From contig JAUPSS010000004.1 of the NCBI GenBank assembly GCA_040285825.1, positions 4,409,658 through 4,473,657 of the forward strand: a stretch of DNA of 64,000 nt, given 5' to 3'. The position numbers and the translations under genes were made by a program. This document shows, in pieces, positions 40,084 to 50,579 of the stretch. Position 1 is the first letter of the stretch, and every line of letters begins with the position of its first letter. This DNA comes from Eukaryota sp. TZLM1-RC. Taxonomy: Eukaryota; Metamonada: BaSk clade. The notes under the pieces are model-generated. The model was given only the letters and a program-made list of their open reading frames with translations. It made no database searches and was not told the origin of the DNA.

Positions 40084-41855
40084 CTATTGATTAGGACAAC
40101 CTCTTTTGTTATGGTTTACTTCTCCACATAAACCACACTTATAAATGCGTTTCTGAGCTGGCTCTAATGAAGTTTGAGATCTTCTGGGCTTACTTCCTGA
40201 TTTTTTCTCTCTTGCATTCCTCATACGAACTTTCTTGGGTCTGCCCACTCTCGGCTTGGCAATTGGAGGTCCGCTAACATTTACTTCCGGTGCTCTTTCA
40301 TCAGATTCAACGTTACTCTCCAACGTAACATCATCAACAGATAATATTCTCCCTCGTAGGCACGTAAATACCATAAAGAAGAGTGCTGTGGTGCACAGTA
40401 TTCAATTCCTCTTGAACCGTTCCTTGTCAAAAACATCAGCAAGTGAGCACATGGAATTCCTTCTTTCCCATCACAGCAACTACAACTCTTTTCCTCAATA
40501 TCAACGTTGAACACTCTACCACTGTATATGACCTCAAACTCATCGTCATCAACTTCAATAGATCTTAAGTCACGCAACAACATCAACCTCTCCTCAAGAT
40601 TCTTAACAGCTCTTGGAACTAAAGGGAATTCAATCATTGCTCTTGCTTCTTTTCGTCTTGATACAAACCATCTTCCAAGCATTGCTCTGATACTATCAAA
40701 CATTTGAACAATAGGTTGTTCTCTGGCTTCGTTGATAGCAGCATTGAGTGATTCCACGACGTTACTTGTGGTATGTCCCCACCTGTTTCCAGGAAAAATA
40801 CACTCGACCCAATGTTGAGGATCTGCCGTCTTCTCGATATATTCCGCTGCCGTCTGTGAGACAATCGCCATTTCTTTTAGAATATCGTTGTAGTCATTGA
40901 GATTTTTTACTTTTGCTAGTCGAAAAATAAAGGGCCTAGCTTTTTTTGATCCTTTACCTGTTGCATTATCAGCAAGATGTTTTACACAGAATGCATGAGG
41001 ACATCCAGGAAGTACAGCCTCCACTGCATTGATCAGACCTTTTTGCCGATCAGAAATGATTGAAGTACATGAGATAACAAATATGTTGCGAAGATGATCT
41101 AGAACCCACGACCAAGTTGCTGTATTTTCAGTATCAACAACTCCAAACGCTAGAGGGAATGTCTGTCCATTTGCGTCAATTGTTGCAGCTGCCAAGATTG
41201 TTCCAAGATACTGATTTTTGATGAAACAGCCGTCCAACTCGATCACAGGTTTACAATATTGCTGACCAGTAATGGATGCTGAAGACGCCAAAAAGCAACG
41301 ACTAAAACGATCATCATCACCTGCTTCAACAAAAGCCACAGTTCCTGGCATTTTCTGTTTCAAACGTTCGAACTAACGAGGTAGTAGGCTGAAGGACTTC
41401 TCCTTGTCTCCATATAACAACATTTGTGCTTCTTTTACCACTCTAGAACATGCGTTATGATTGATTGGCATGTCAGACATCCTTTCCATTCTAGTTGGAG
41501 ATACTGGTCCACAACGTCTGAAATCCTCTTTCAACATAAGAGCCACAATTTTCGCAGGAACGTGATTTTTTGATTGTGCTTGACAAGGTGTGTTGTGCTC
41601 CACGAACTTCGTAACAATCCAAACATCGCAATCAAGAGACGTAGCAATAAAACGAAAGGGACACTTCTCATCATCACACTTGATTTCCCAGCGGGTCTTG
41701 TTGTTATTTTGAGCAGGAGAGAACTCTTTGTTGATTTCAATACCATATTGATGCAGAGTTGTTATCATTTTGTCACGAGATTCGAAAGTATCGTTCACTG
41801 AGATGGATATAGGTTCAGAAGCTTTAAGTTTATTAAGATTAAGAGCAATAGTCAT
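40084..41855 (-). pseudogene. MULE transposase, two lesions
   Basis: From 41855: an N-terminal zinc-finger DNA-binding region of the FAR1/MuDR kind (WEIKCDDEKCPFRF ... CDVWIVTKFVEHNTPC), then a TAG at 41373-41375 where the context (LLPR-stop-FERL) suggests an original Tyr. The MULE catalytic domain follows with VIELDGCFIKNQYLG (first Asp), GLINAVEAVLPGCPHAFCVKHL and a later acidic region. A SWIM zinc finger comes next (CSCCDGKEGIPCAHLL). A one-base insertion near 40340-40350 shifts the frame before a basic linker and a terminal CCHC knuckle (CGLCGEVNHNKRGC). Apart from these two lesions the protein is complete, so inactivation is recent. Confidence 0.92.
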
Positions 41856-41894
41856 TTTTGTGGTTTTTGATGAAAAAGATGGGACTAATGTTGC

Positions 41895-41945
41895 TGTGGA
41901 TTTTGATGGAAATTGATTTAATCATGTGGATTTTGGTGTTTTCCC
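41895..41945 (-). repeat. Right terminal inverted repeat of the MULE
   Basis: On the minus strand it starts GGGAAAACACCAAAATCCAC; two CAAAATCCACA words as in the left end. Confidence 0.9.
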
Positions 41946-41954
41946 AATTCTGAT

Positions 41955-42496
41955 TGTACAAAACCTAACATCGAGCAATTAGAGCTATCAGTTGTTGATT
42001 CATTAGTCGTTGTGTGTACTGTAGTAGAAGTAGCCAACATTAGAATAACGTAAGAAAATTTCATGATGACGTAATATTGATCATTATACAAATGAATGAC
42101 TAATTTTAAAGAGACGAACCACGAGCAACCAACAGGTAACGACTGCTGGCATTGTCGTGTGTAGAATAAACTTGTTTTGCTTATTGTTGTACAATACTAA
42201 AGTACAAGGTACAATTAAAGTCACAATTTGAAAGAGGTTAAAGAAACAATTTATAATACATTGTTGTGTAGAGACATTTCGTTGGGACTTAAGTTTTGTG
42301 GAACTTCTACCACTTAATCACGTATGTTTTGCCGCAAATTGTTGTAATCTTGTACCAAAGAAACATAGGTTGAGTTAAAATCGGTGTTAATGTTATAAAA
42401 AAATTCTTTACCTTGGCTTTCATCAATGCCTATGAAGATGCAATGATGGATCCAATATATTGAAATTGAAACAGATTTCAACAACTAAATCATTTA
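41955..42496. other. Intergenic, no supported gene
   Basis: AT-rich sequence between the MULE target site and the 3' end of the TRIC-like gene. No open frame of note. Confidence 0.5.
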
Positions 42497-43159
42497 TTAA
42501 TCTTTCTTTTCTGTTCTTTTCTTTCTTTTCAACAAAAACCTAGACAATTCAGTACTTGTATTAGCCAATACAAACAACAAAGACATGCCAGTGCTCTTTT
42601 GATTACAAAACTCAAAGACAACATCATTCACATACACAAAGGCAATAACAATGTTAAAAAAGGATGAAATGGAAATTGATGAATGATTTTGGATTGGATT
42701 TACACCATGTAGTCTTGATAGTAAGCCTGTCATCAACGAGGCACCATTGGCGTTGATCCAGCCGACAACTGCAATACTGAAGAAGGGAAGGTTGAGTTCT
42801 TTACCCAATTGAATACCAGAAAGAAGGGAATCATGAGAAAATTTCATGGAGACGGACGCAACCAAAGTGAATAAAAAGGACTGGTAGAATTTCTGAGCAA
42901 CAGAAGGAAAAAGGGAAAACCCTAAAAGAAACACAAAATGAACTGGAATGGTGTAGTTGCTGAGCATAAATGCGACTGGTTGACCTAGTAGGAGCGAAAC
43001 AATAAAGGAGCCTCCAAATCCAATGAGCAATGTGATGATGAGAGTTTGAATAAGGTTGTTGATGCAACCTACTCTTGTAGTATTTTGATTACACAAGAAA
43101 TGTGAGATCGACCTTGAAGAAATAGCAGCATTGCTGATGATAGGAAGAGCTTTGATCAT
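42497..43159 (-). CDS. TRIC-like (TMEM38 family) monovalent cation channel
   Basis: 220 residues, single frame, about six to seven hydrophobic segments. FGGSFIVSLLLGQPVAFMLS aligns with the conserved FGGG-x-x-x-x-LLL-x-x-P region of TRIC channels, and VVGWINANGASLMTGLL with the IGW-x-x-x-x-G-x-x-x-x region near helix 5. Length and topology fit the family (about 230-290 residues). TRIC channels form trimers in ER-type membranes and carry K+ counter-current during Ca2+ release. The C terminus ends in a Lys/Arg-rich cytosolic tail (LLKRKKRTEKKD). The conserved lipid-binding K-E-V-x-R motif is not obvious, so the assignment is moderate. Confidence 0.5.
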   Translation of the reverse strand: MIKALPIISNAAISSRSISHFLCNQNTTRVGCINNLIQTLIITLLIGFGGSFIVSLLLGQPVAFMLSNYTIPVHFVFLLGFSLFPSVAQKFYQSFLFTLVASVSMKFSHDSLLSGIQLGKELNLPFFSIAVVGWINANGASLMTGLLSRLHGVNPIQNHSSISISSFFNIVIAFVYVNDVVFEFCNQKSTGMSLLFVLANTSTELSRFLLKRKKRTEKKD

Positions 43160-43249
43160 TGTAACAGATGATGTCTATAACAATGGAATAAGTGTCCTTT
43201 TCACTGCAATGTAAAAAGACTGAGTTTTTTAGAAGTAAAAGATACCCTT

Positions 43250-45335
43250 TTCTTCATTTTTTCAAAATTTAGTTTGCCTTAAAAACACCCCTCCAACTGA
43301 ATTATTAGCTGCTCGTTTGATTGCCTTGGTATAACCTGGAAATGGTAAAAAACCTGATAGAATTCGTCCAATTGCAATTGGTGAATCAATTACTTGTCCC
43401 TTTGCATCAATTGTTGTCAATCGTGTTGCTTTAAAGGCTGCAAATTTTTTTAGCTCCTTTTCACTTTGGCATTAAAACAATTGATGGTACATCAGTTGCT
43501 GCATTGACTTCTGATTTATTTTTTAAGTCTATTAATCAAAATTATATATTTAATTTGGATTTTAAAAATGCCTTCAAATCTGTACACCGAAGTGCATTTT
43601 ATGTTGTTATTCAAAAAGAATTTCCAGAATCATATGGTTATTTTTATTTATTTTATGGCAAAGCCAGTGAACTAATTTATGAATCTTATACTCTATTCTC
43701 ATCTTCTGGAGTTAAGCAAGGTGACCCTTTTGTGCCATTACTGTTCTGTTTAGCAATTCACAAGTCTTTAATTCATTACAGTATACTTTATCCAATAGTA
43801 GGATACATGGATGATATTTCAATTATTGGTCAATTGAATGTTTTGAATGAAATTGACGCTGAAACTTCACTTTTTTACAAAAAGATTGATCTTTTGCTAA
43901 ATCCCGACAAATGTCTTCTTATAGGAAATGTAAAAAATAGTTTAAATGGTGATGCTGTTGAAATTCCTTTCGTAAATTATTCCTCAGATGCTTTTCCTTT
44001 CCTTGGTTGTTGGCTTGGAAATGTTCCCAAAATTACTGATGAATTAAATAATCTTTTATTCAAATTGGGCTCTGAACTAGATACAATTTATTCATTTGAA
44101 ATCGTGGAACATAATCAGTTTTTTATCTCAAGAATTTGTTTCTCCGGTAAAATTGGTCACATTTCAAGAACAACTTCTCCAAATATTTCACGTGAATTTT
44201 GCCGCTCCTTTAACTACTTAAAAACAAAATCTTTTGCCTCTTTGATTGATGTCAATCCTGAATTAATTCGAAGCCATGTATTTTCATCATCTAATTTTGG
44301 TGGAATTAATTTCACTCAATCGTCTATTCTCGGTCAGGCTGCTTTCTTTGGTGGAGGGAAAGATTTCGTTTTTGAATTTTGCAACAGTCTTCCAAACGAT
44401 GTTGATTTATTGAATTCTACAAGCAATAATTATTTAAGAGACCTCGAAATCTTGATTTTTTGCCTCCAGAAATTTAGAGTAAGTGCTTCCCCAATAATGT
44501 ACACGAAATTTCACCTAGAACACTAGTTAATTTGAGCGATTGTGTTAAAAACTTACAACAAAAATTAACAATAATATTTGAAGGCTTGGATTTTAATGTT
44601 CGTCTTGGCTCGGCCGAAAAAAATAATCCCGATATCTCAAATTTTTTGTTAGATGCTCAAAATAGTTCTTCTTCTTGTTTAATTTCTCAAATTTCTCAAA
44701 ATTATGGTCTTCTTTTAGATGATACCATATTTTCTTGTACAATGCGCCAATGTTTTATTTGGCCCAATAACGTGTTTCATAATCTGATTTGCAAGTGTGA
44801 TTCAAAATTTTCTCCAAATCATCAGTTTAATTGTAAAGACTTTATTACTTTTCGATCAAAAGTTTATATAACACTGATGTGTGTAATAATTTTTTCATAC
44901 CATTAGCTCAGTCAAAACACAAGAATGCGCTGTCTGTTGCCGAAAATACAAAAATTGATAAATATGAAGCAAATAATCTAATATAGAATAATATTATTGA
45001 ATGTAGAGCAAGGTTGTTATCGTTGAATGCTGAATCTCACACTCATTATGTCCTTTGTCCATTTGCATTTTCCCTTCATGGCACGGTTGGATTACTTGCT
45101 CTATCTTTTTTGGATGATTTTGTTGAAATTGTAGGACAAAAGCACAGGAAAAATTGTTTGATAAAACGTTTTGCAGAACAGAATAGTGAATAGTATTTTC
45201 AATTTTTCAAGGCATTGTCCCCTTATTGTCTTCTGATATATTATCTGTTGGTCGCTTTTATGAATGAAAAACTTTCAGTCAATTCTTTCTGGCTGATTTG
45301 GGATATAAAGGTTTAGATTTTTAATTTTGTTGTTT
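43250..45335 (+). pseudogene. RLE-type non-LTR retrotransposon copy, internal deletion
   Basis: The most informative N-terminal part in the window: RIRPIAIGESITC (RT motif 1 region), FGIKTIDGTSVAA, NYIFNLDFKNAF, SSGVKQGDPF and IVGYMDDISII. It continues through 43504-44526 and 44532-44906. The CKCDSKF..H..NCKDF zinc finger is present, but the following endonuclease core is deleted near 44880-44960; the C-terminal tail resumes at about 44985 (LNAESHTHYVLCPF) with frameshifts. Stops are scattered. It belongs to the same family as 34200-35760 and 59650-61470. Confidence 0.78.
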
Positions 45336-45357
45336 AGTTTCTTGGTGGAATAAATTT

Positions 45358-45594
45358 TCAATTTTTAAATGATATCTTCGTCTTTGAACCTTCATTAACC
45401 TTGACTCTCTGTAGGTATACCGGTTTATCTCCACGTTTCACATGTGCTTCCATCACTGCCAGCCTATTCAGTGAAGCATTTTGATCGCATGATTTGCACA
45501 CTGTAAGCCCGTGACGAATAGTCATCTCATTTCTCTTCCATGACTTGGATTTTTTTTCGGCGTTGGATAGTAATGAATCAGTAGAATACACCAA
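45358..45594 (-). other. Small chimeric frame, origin unclear
   Basis: 78 codons. The first 14 or so (VYSTDSLLSNAEKK) are the endonuclease region of the non-LTR family (compare the copy at 27900). The rest, with TVCKSCDQNAS and VMEAHVKRGDKP, is unrecognised but has a C-x-x-C pair and a basic character like small RNA-binding proteins. It is probably chance fusion of a transposon end to unrelated sequence. Confidence 0.3.
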
Positions 45595-45943
45595 ACGAGC
45601 TGCAGAATTTTTGCAGACATCGACTGAGACAACATCTACAACGTTGAAAACACCATCGAGCTACTAAATCGGTTTTCTGTTACCAAAAAAATCGTCAGTC
45701 TGATCTGCAGCTAGCTTATGTACTTACTGTTCAATAAAAGCCTCAATATTGAAACTTCTTCACATAGCATACAATTGATCACGAACTGAATTATGAACAA
45801 TTGAGATGGTAGGTAATAAAATATTTGCAGTTCAAAATATGGGAAATTGTAACCACATTCTTACAGCGTCAAATAAAATCATTTGGTAACGAACAAGGAC
45901 ATAAGAAACATCTCATTCTCATAGCAGTAATCCATTGATGAAA
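45558..45943 (-). pseudogene. Fragment of the non-LTR element (zinc finger to endonuclease)
   Basis: Reverse-complement of this stretch aligns base by base with 27905-27983 joined to 34200-34520. It lacks the G-3 insertion and so gives the empty target site (GACAACATCTACAAC). Multiple stops. Confidence 0.75.
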
Positions 45944-47360
45944 TGATAATAATAAAATATAATGATAGTAGCGAGCAAACTAAAAGAAACGGTACTTAAC
46001 CTAATACATGGTTTAACCCAATTTGGTCACCCAAGCAGAAACCAAAGTCTTCATAAACTTTCCAAAAATGATTTCTAGTGGCCAAACCTGAGAAAAGATC
46101 TCATCAAACATATAGAACGTTGTCCACCTTGTCAGAAAACAGCACCAGTAAAACAATCAAAGACTCCCTCAACTGGTTCCCTGTGGGCTAACCGCCCTTT
46201 TGCAAATTAAACGTGGTACTATTGGCCCACTTAATGAAGAGAACAACGACAATAAATATTTATTAATTTTAGTCGGTTCATCTACAAGATACACGATGCT
46301 TGTACCATTGAAACAACTCAATGCTTTAAAAGTAGCAGACGTATTGATATGCAACGTCGGCGCACTCTTTGACATATTTATGTCTATACATAGTGATAAT
46401 GGTCTGGAGTTCGCCAATGAAAGATTTAAACTGCTTTGCTAAAGGATGTCAATTAAAATATCAAACTCAATTCCTTATCATTATGAAAGTACTGGATTGG
46501 TAGAATGAAAACATCGAGATGTGAAACAGTACATAAGCAAATTATTAATAAACTACAACGACTATGATACATGGTCAATTTGTGTGCCTATATCTGAATT
46601 ATTAATAAATTCAACCAAAAGTAGAATTACAAATCACACTCCATACGAACTGATGTCTGTGTCATCTATCAGCCCAAGAACAGATCCTGCTGACATCCTG
46701 GGAGGCATTTTCGATTTTGAATTGAATGTGCCACTTTTACAAGACCTCAAATTTAACAGTCTTCAAAAGAAATGGGAAGAAGCAGAGCATGACCAATTAT
46801 TAAACACACCGAGTCATAATTGAGAAACTAAAGAAAACACATTTAATATTGGTGACTGTATTCTTCGAAAGACTAAACAACCTAAGAAATTGCATGGATC
46901 TTGGTTAGGCCCATATCTGGTTTTAGAAACCCCTTCCAACTCCACTTTATCAATAATGAACCTGACGACTGGCGAACAAACAAACGTATGTAACAGGGAC
47001 TGCAAAATATATAACGCTAACGATGCTAACGAAGTTGATCTACTTAGGGCAATCGCAGCTACTCATTCAGGTAAACATGTCATCGAAGAAATCCTTGATG
47101 AGTATAATACTGCTCAAAAACCCTTCTGTACTGTAAGATGGTGTGGTGGAGATACTACCGAAAAAATACTCCATTATATCAGTTATTCAAAAGCGTGTCA
47201 ACGATTTAATAAGAAACCCAATAAAAGAAAACGTAAATCTATTGAATCCGTCAACCGCAGCTCAGGCTCTACCTGTGCCTCAGCAAAAGGGTTATCTGCA
47301 AAGGAGGCGGAAGAACAATTGTATATAGTGGTAATTAAGAAAGGTGAAAAGGTAGTGTAG
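45944..47360 (+). pseudogene. 5'-truncated chromovirus pol (integrase to chromodomain)
   Basis: Starts abruptly in the integrase zinc module (LIHGLTQFGHPSR), runs through the DDE core with stops and substitutions (HSDNGLEF for HSDNGPEF), and ends with HVIEEILDEY and CTVRWCGGDTTEK. It is closest to G-1 but diverged. Gag, protease and RT are missing. Followed by a purine tract and a 3' LTR. Confidence 0.82.
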
Positions 47361-47489
47361 GTATCACACTCACTAGTGCGTACCTTAGTTTATATTGTAT
47401 AGGGTTAAATAAAATTATCTTTATCCTAATCCGCTTTAACTAACCCTTACACTGACACTGACAGCTAGCAACAATGCCTGCTGGCAACA
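47356..47489 (+). repeat. LTR of the truncated chromovirus
   Basis: 134 bp, TG...CA. Start (TGTAGGTATC) and end (GGCAACA) resemble the 106-bp G-1 LTR, with a ~28-bp longer middle. Confidence 0.75.
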
Positions 47490-47879
47490 TATAGAATAAA
47501 AAAGATGTCTAAAAAAATAAGCACAAATTCAATTGGATTCGCAATTATTGAATTAATTTCAATCTTATTAGCAACTTCTTATTAGGTGCACAGTAGAGTA
47601 AAAGTGTCTTTAAGTAAGTAGTGAACAGTAATTTCATTAATTTTTTCGATGAGAGAGTCCTGTTTAATGAAGTTAAATGGTTTTCGTCTCTTAAGTTCAA
47701 AAGTGTGTTCAAAATTCAAGGATAAATCACATCTATAATTGATACAGTCGATTGCACTTGTGTTGGTCGTATTAAAAACACTGTTGATTTCAGCTTTAAA
47801 TAAGTTTCCTTCAATTAAAAACTGTCGACAACAAAGCTATCAGAGAAATAAAAAACAATAACGATAGTCGATTATTTTT
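47490..47879. other. AT-rich stretch, no supported gene
   Basis: Dense stops on both strands; may be the far end of the decayed ORF at 47880-48767. Confidence 0.4.
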
Positions 47880-48767
47880 CTCCAAAAGTTCTACTGCAAG
47901 TCTGTTGATCATGTTGATGATATATGGTTCCATATGTCATATTCAAGCCACATTGTGGATATATCTTGTGGTAAATGCAAGATTTGCTTCCACATTTCCG
48001 TGTTCAGTGAGGTCACCAACCAAATCATCAGCATCAATAAAAGTAAAATAAAATGAATAGAAAGTTACTTCAGTGGAAGTAAAAGATTCCAATACAATAC
48101 GAAGGTAACATTCATAATCCACATTATTTTCAACATTTACGTGAATTAAATATTCTGCAACGTACTGAATGTGCGAATGTAATGAATGTTATATATAATT
48201 AGCATTGTCAAAAATTACGTGGTTATTATTTTCATGATAAATATTGTAGTTATGATCGCTGTATTTGCTTATCCATTAAACCAATTCATAAAAAGCTGGA
48301 AAAATTGAATCAAAAGATATATTATTTATATTATATACAACTGTTCCAATTTTAGGCATACCTTCCTCCTCGAAAATGTTGGAATCGCAATGTTGGAATA
48401 CGGATTCAACCATTTCACTCATATCAAATGTTACAGTTGATGTTGAAATCACTGGGAATCAGTTTCTAAATTTAGTTGACACAACAATACCATCTTCTTG
48501 TGCATCCTTATAATACATTGTGGCGACATTAACCAATTTTCTATTCTTACTCGTGTTTAAAACAGGTCGCACCATATATTCACAACTCCTAACAAGTGAA
48601 TGGGTTTCATTAGTTCCACCAAATGAAGTGCTGTGTGTGTCATCTTGTTCGGTTGCACCATTCTTGTTATTGTCGATATTTATATTAGTCGATTTTAAAC
48701 ACAATTTAAGGAAATACAAAAAAGGGAATGGTTGGTTGATCCAAATTACAGAAATAATGAAGGTCAT
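47880..48767 (-). pseudogene. Unrecognised decayed ORF, possibly viral structural gene
   Basis: A single minus-strand frame from 48767 can be followed for about 290 codons with only three to four stops (TGA at 48459-48461, TAA near 48285 and 48195). The amino-acid composition is ordinary: Asn, Tyr and acidic residues throughout, no membrane segment beyond the N-terminal 20 residues. I recognise no domain. Continuity over so long a stretch argues for a real former gene. It lies next to a truncated viral-type helicase and other orphan frames, suggesting a common foreign origin. Confidence 0.4.
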
Positions 48768-48836
48768 TCACAAATGTCGTTATATGTTTAAATAAATCAA
48801 TTATCACCACCTGAAGATATATTTCACCACACTAAA

Positions 48837-49223
48837 TTGAAAACACCAAAAAAGTACATTAAAACTTGGATTAAAAAAGGTTTACAATTTCCTGAATGGT
48901 TACAGGAGAAAAATTGTAGATACTGGATTGATTTTGCAATCACAATGATTTTATCAGGACACCCTGATTTACCAAACTGGGTGAAAAAAGGTTTATTAGA
49001 AGATGACCAACATTTGGATAAAGTAATTAATGTTCGGATTGATCAAGATAATGCACCAGATTGGATTGTCTCAGAATTTAATTCCAGAGATCGCTTAAAG
49101 ATATTAAAGAAAAAGGTTGCAAAGAAAGTAAAGATTAAAGATTGGGTTTTGAAATTATTAACAGATGATGAACGTGAAGAGCTATGGCAATTTGAAAATG
49201 ACACTAGTATTTGCGAGTCGTAA
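48837..49223 (+). CDS. Unrecognised 128-codon ORF, Lys/Trp-rich
   Basis: The frame opens in-frame after a TAA at about 48789, without an ATG before position 48949, so the start is uncertain or the 5' end is lost. The protein has a repeated pattern of Trp in amphipathic segments (YIKTWIKKGLQFPEWL, LPNWVKKGLLEDD, APDWIVSEF, IKDWVLKLLTDDE), i.e. four loose copies of a W-(V/I)-x-K-(G/L)-L unit. Such short repeats are seen in viral and phage orphan proteins. No known domain. Base composition is as AT-rich as the surrounding island. Confidence 0.4.
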   Translation: MKTPKKYIKTWIKKGLQFPEWLQEKNCRYWIDFAITMILSGHPDLPNWVKKGLLEDDQHLDKVINVRIDQDNAPDWIVSEFNSRDRLKILKKKVAKKVKIKDWVLKLLTDDEREELWQFENDTSICES

Positions 49224-49393
49224 ATTTAGTTGTTGGTTTGAAAATTTTAAATATAATATAAATTATAATTACAATTAATATAATCATTAATATGATTTTT
49301 AATTTTGGAACAATAATTTTTTTGATGAACCACTTTTACCAACATTGTGCATTTTAAACAATTCATCAATGTTAATTTTCATTGATTCTTGAA

Positions 49394-50191
49394 TTAATTC
49401 ATCTTCACTTTCTTAAAATTATTATTATTTCTAACATCAATTACCAACAAATCAGTTTTATCAGGACTTGGACGTAAACCCCTCCCTAGTATTTGGTCAT
49501 ATAATATTTTCGAATAAGTAACTCGATTGTAAATGATTAAATCAACCCTGGGGCAATCAAAAACAGTTGTCAAAACACCAACATTGGAAATAACCTGTAT
49601 GTCACCATTCTCCAATTCTTTTAATATTTCATCTCTATTTTTTGTTTTTCCATCAATGTGTTTGGATTTAATTCCGTGTTCAACCAACACATCATTAACA
49701 TTTTTAGATTCATTAATAGTTTTTGAAAATATCAATACACATTTTCTATTTGTTTCTTTAATCATATCACCAAATTCCTCCACTTGTTTATCCATTTTTT
49801 TTACCTCATATGGCACTAGATATGAATTATCAATCATCCATTCTCTTGTTTTGGAAAAAATTATTGGTAAATCCAAATGATATGGTGTTGCAGTGAATCC
49901 AATCACATTTGAATTTGATGAAACTCTCTTGATTATATTTTCAACTTGTTCAACTGCTTGGTGAACTTCATCTATAATAATCCAATTAAATTTACCGTGT
50001 TGTAATAGTTTATCAACACGATCTTTGGTTTTTGTGTGATGTAATGAACATCTTCCGGCAATGACAATTCTTTTATCATATTCTTCTTTTGATGCTTTAA
50101 CTATGCCAATCTCATCTACTAAATCTTCATTAACCATTTTAATTTTATCAATTGTTTGTTGACACAATTCATCTGTGTAAATGATGATCAA
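49394..50191 (-). pseudogene. SF2 DEAD/H-type helicase of viral or phage style, 5'-truncated
   Basis: 265 codons in one frame. Motif II is WIIIDEVHQ (D-E-V-H), motif III FTATP, motif V-like VISNVGVLTTVFDCPRVDLII and motif VI DQILGRGLRPS. The segment before motif II (IIIYTDELCQQTIDKI) corresponds to motif Ia. The Walker A (motif I) and N terminus are missing: 50191 is the edge where an oppositely oriented frame starts. Helicases with GRGLRPS and this compact layout are common in large DNA viruses, phages and plasmids; host helicases usually carry more flanking domains. It is probably a relic of an integrated virus or plasmid. Confidence 0.72.
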
Positions 50192-50564
50192 AACACGTTC
50201 AGTTTTAGGAATTTGTGTTTCCAGGGATATTAATGATAAATTAGAATTACATGATCAGATATTACAAAATACATTGAATATGAATAATGTCGATAATTAT
50301 TCATTGGTCATTGATGAAAATACATTGGAAGCATTATATACTACATTTATACGTGTATTAGATAATTATTTACAACTTGATGATAATGGGAAGGAATATA
50401 TATTAGATTATCATACTAAAACAGATGATGAAAAAGCTGACATACTTGAAACATTTAGGGGTGGTAACATTGATGAAGATGCTTATAATAATTTGAGATT
50501 GGTTTTGAATGTTGATGGACTAAATGACCTCATAGAACAATGTTTGTATATTTTATTAAATTGA
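50181..50564 (+). CDS. Unrecognised 127-codon acidic ORF
   Basis: Starts MMIKTRSVLG, directly at the truncated end of the helicase on the other strand. The first codons may be antisense helicase sequence and the natural start could be further in (for example MNNVDNYSL). The product is acidic and helical (DETHLY-type composition) with no transmembrane segment and no motif I know. It lies upstream of, and in the same direction as, the broken ORF at 50580-52042. Confidence 0.35.
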   Translation: MMIKTRSVLGICVSRDINDKLELHDQILQNTLNMNNVDNYSLVIDENTLEALYTTFIRVLDNYLQLDDNGKEYILDYHTKTDDEKADILETFRGGNIDEDAYNNLRLVLNVDGLNDLIEQCLYILLN

Positions 50565-50579
50565 GCATATTCAATAAAC

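Larger units (their letters stand above)
39884..41945 (-). mobile_element. Mutator-like (MULE) DNA transposon, complete ends
   Basis: Imperfect terminal inverted repeats of about 50 bp (39884-39933 and 41895-41945) start GGGA and share CACCAAAATCCACA. A perfect 9-bp target duplication AATTCTGAT flanks the element (39875-39883 and 41946-41954), the typical MULE length. The transposase is on the minus strand. The decamer AAAATCCACA and close variants recur near both ends and may be transposase binding sites. Confidence 0.95.
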
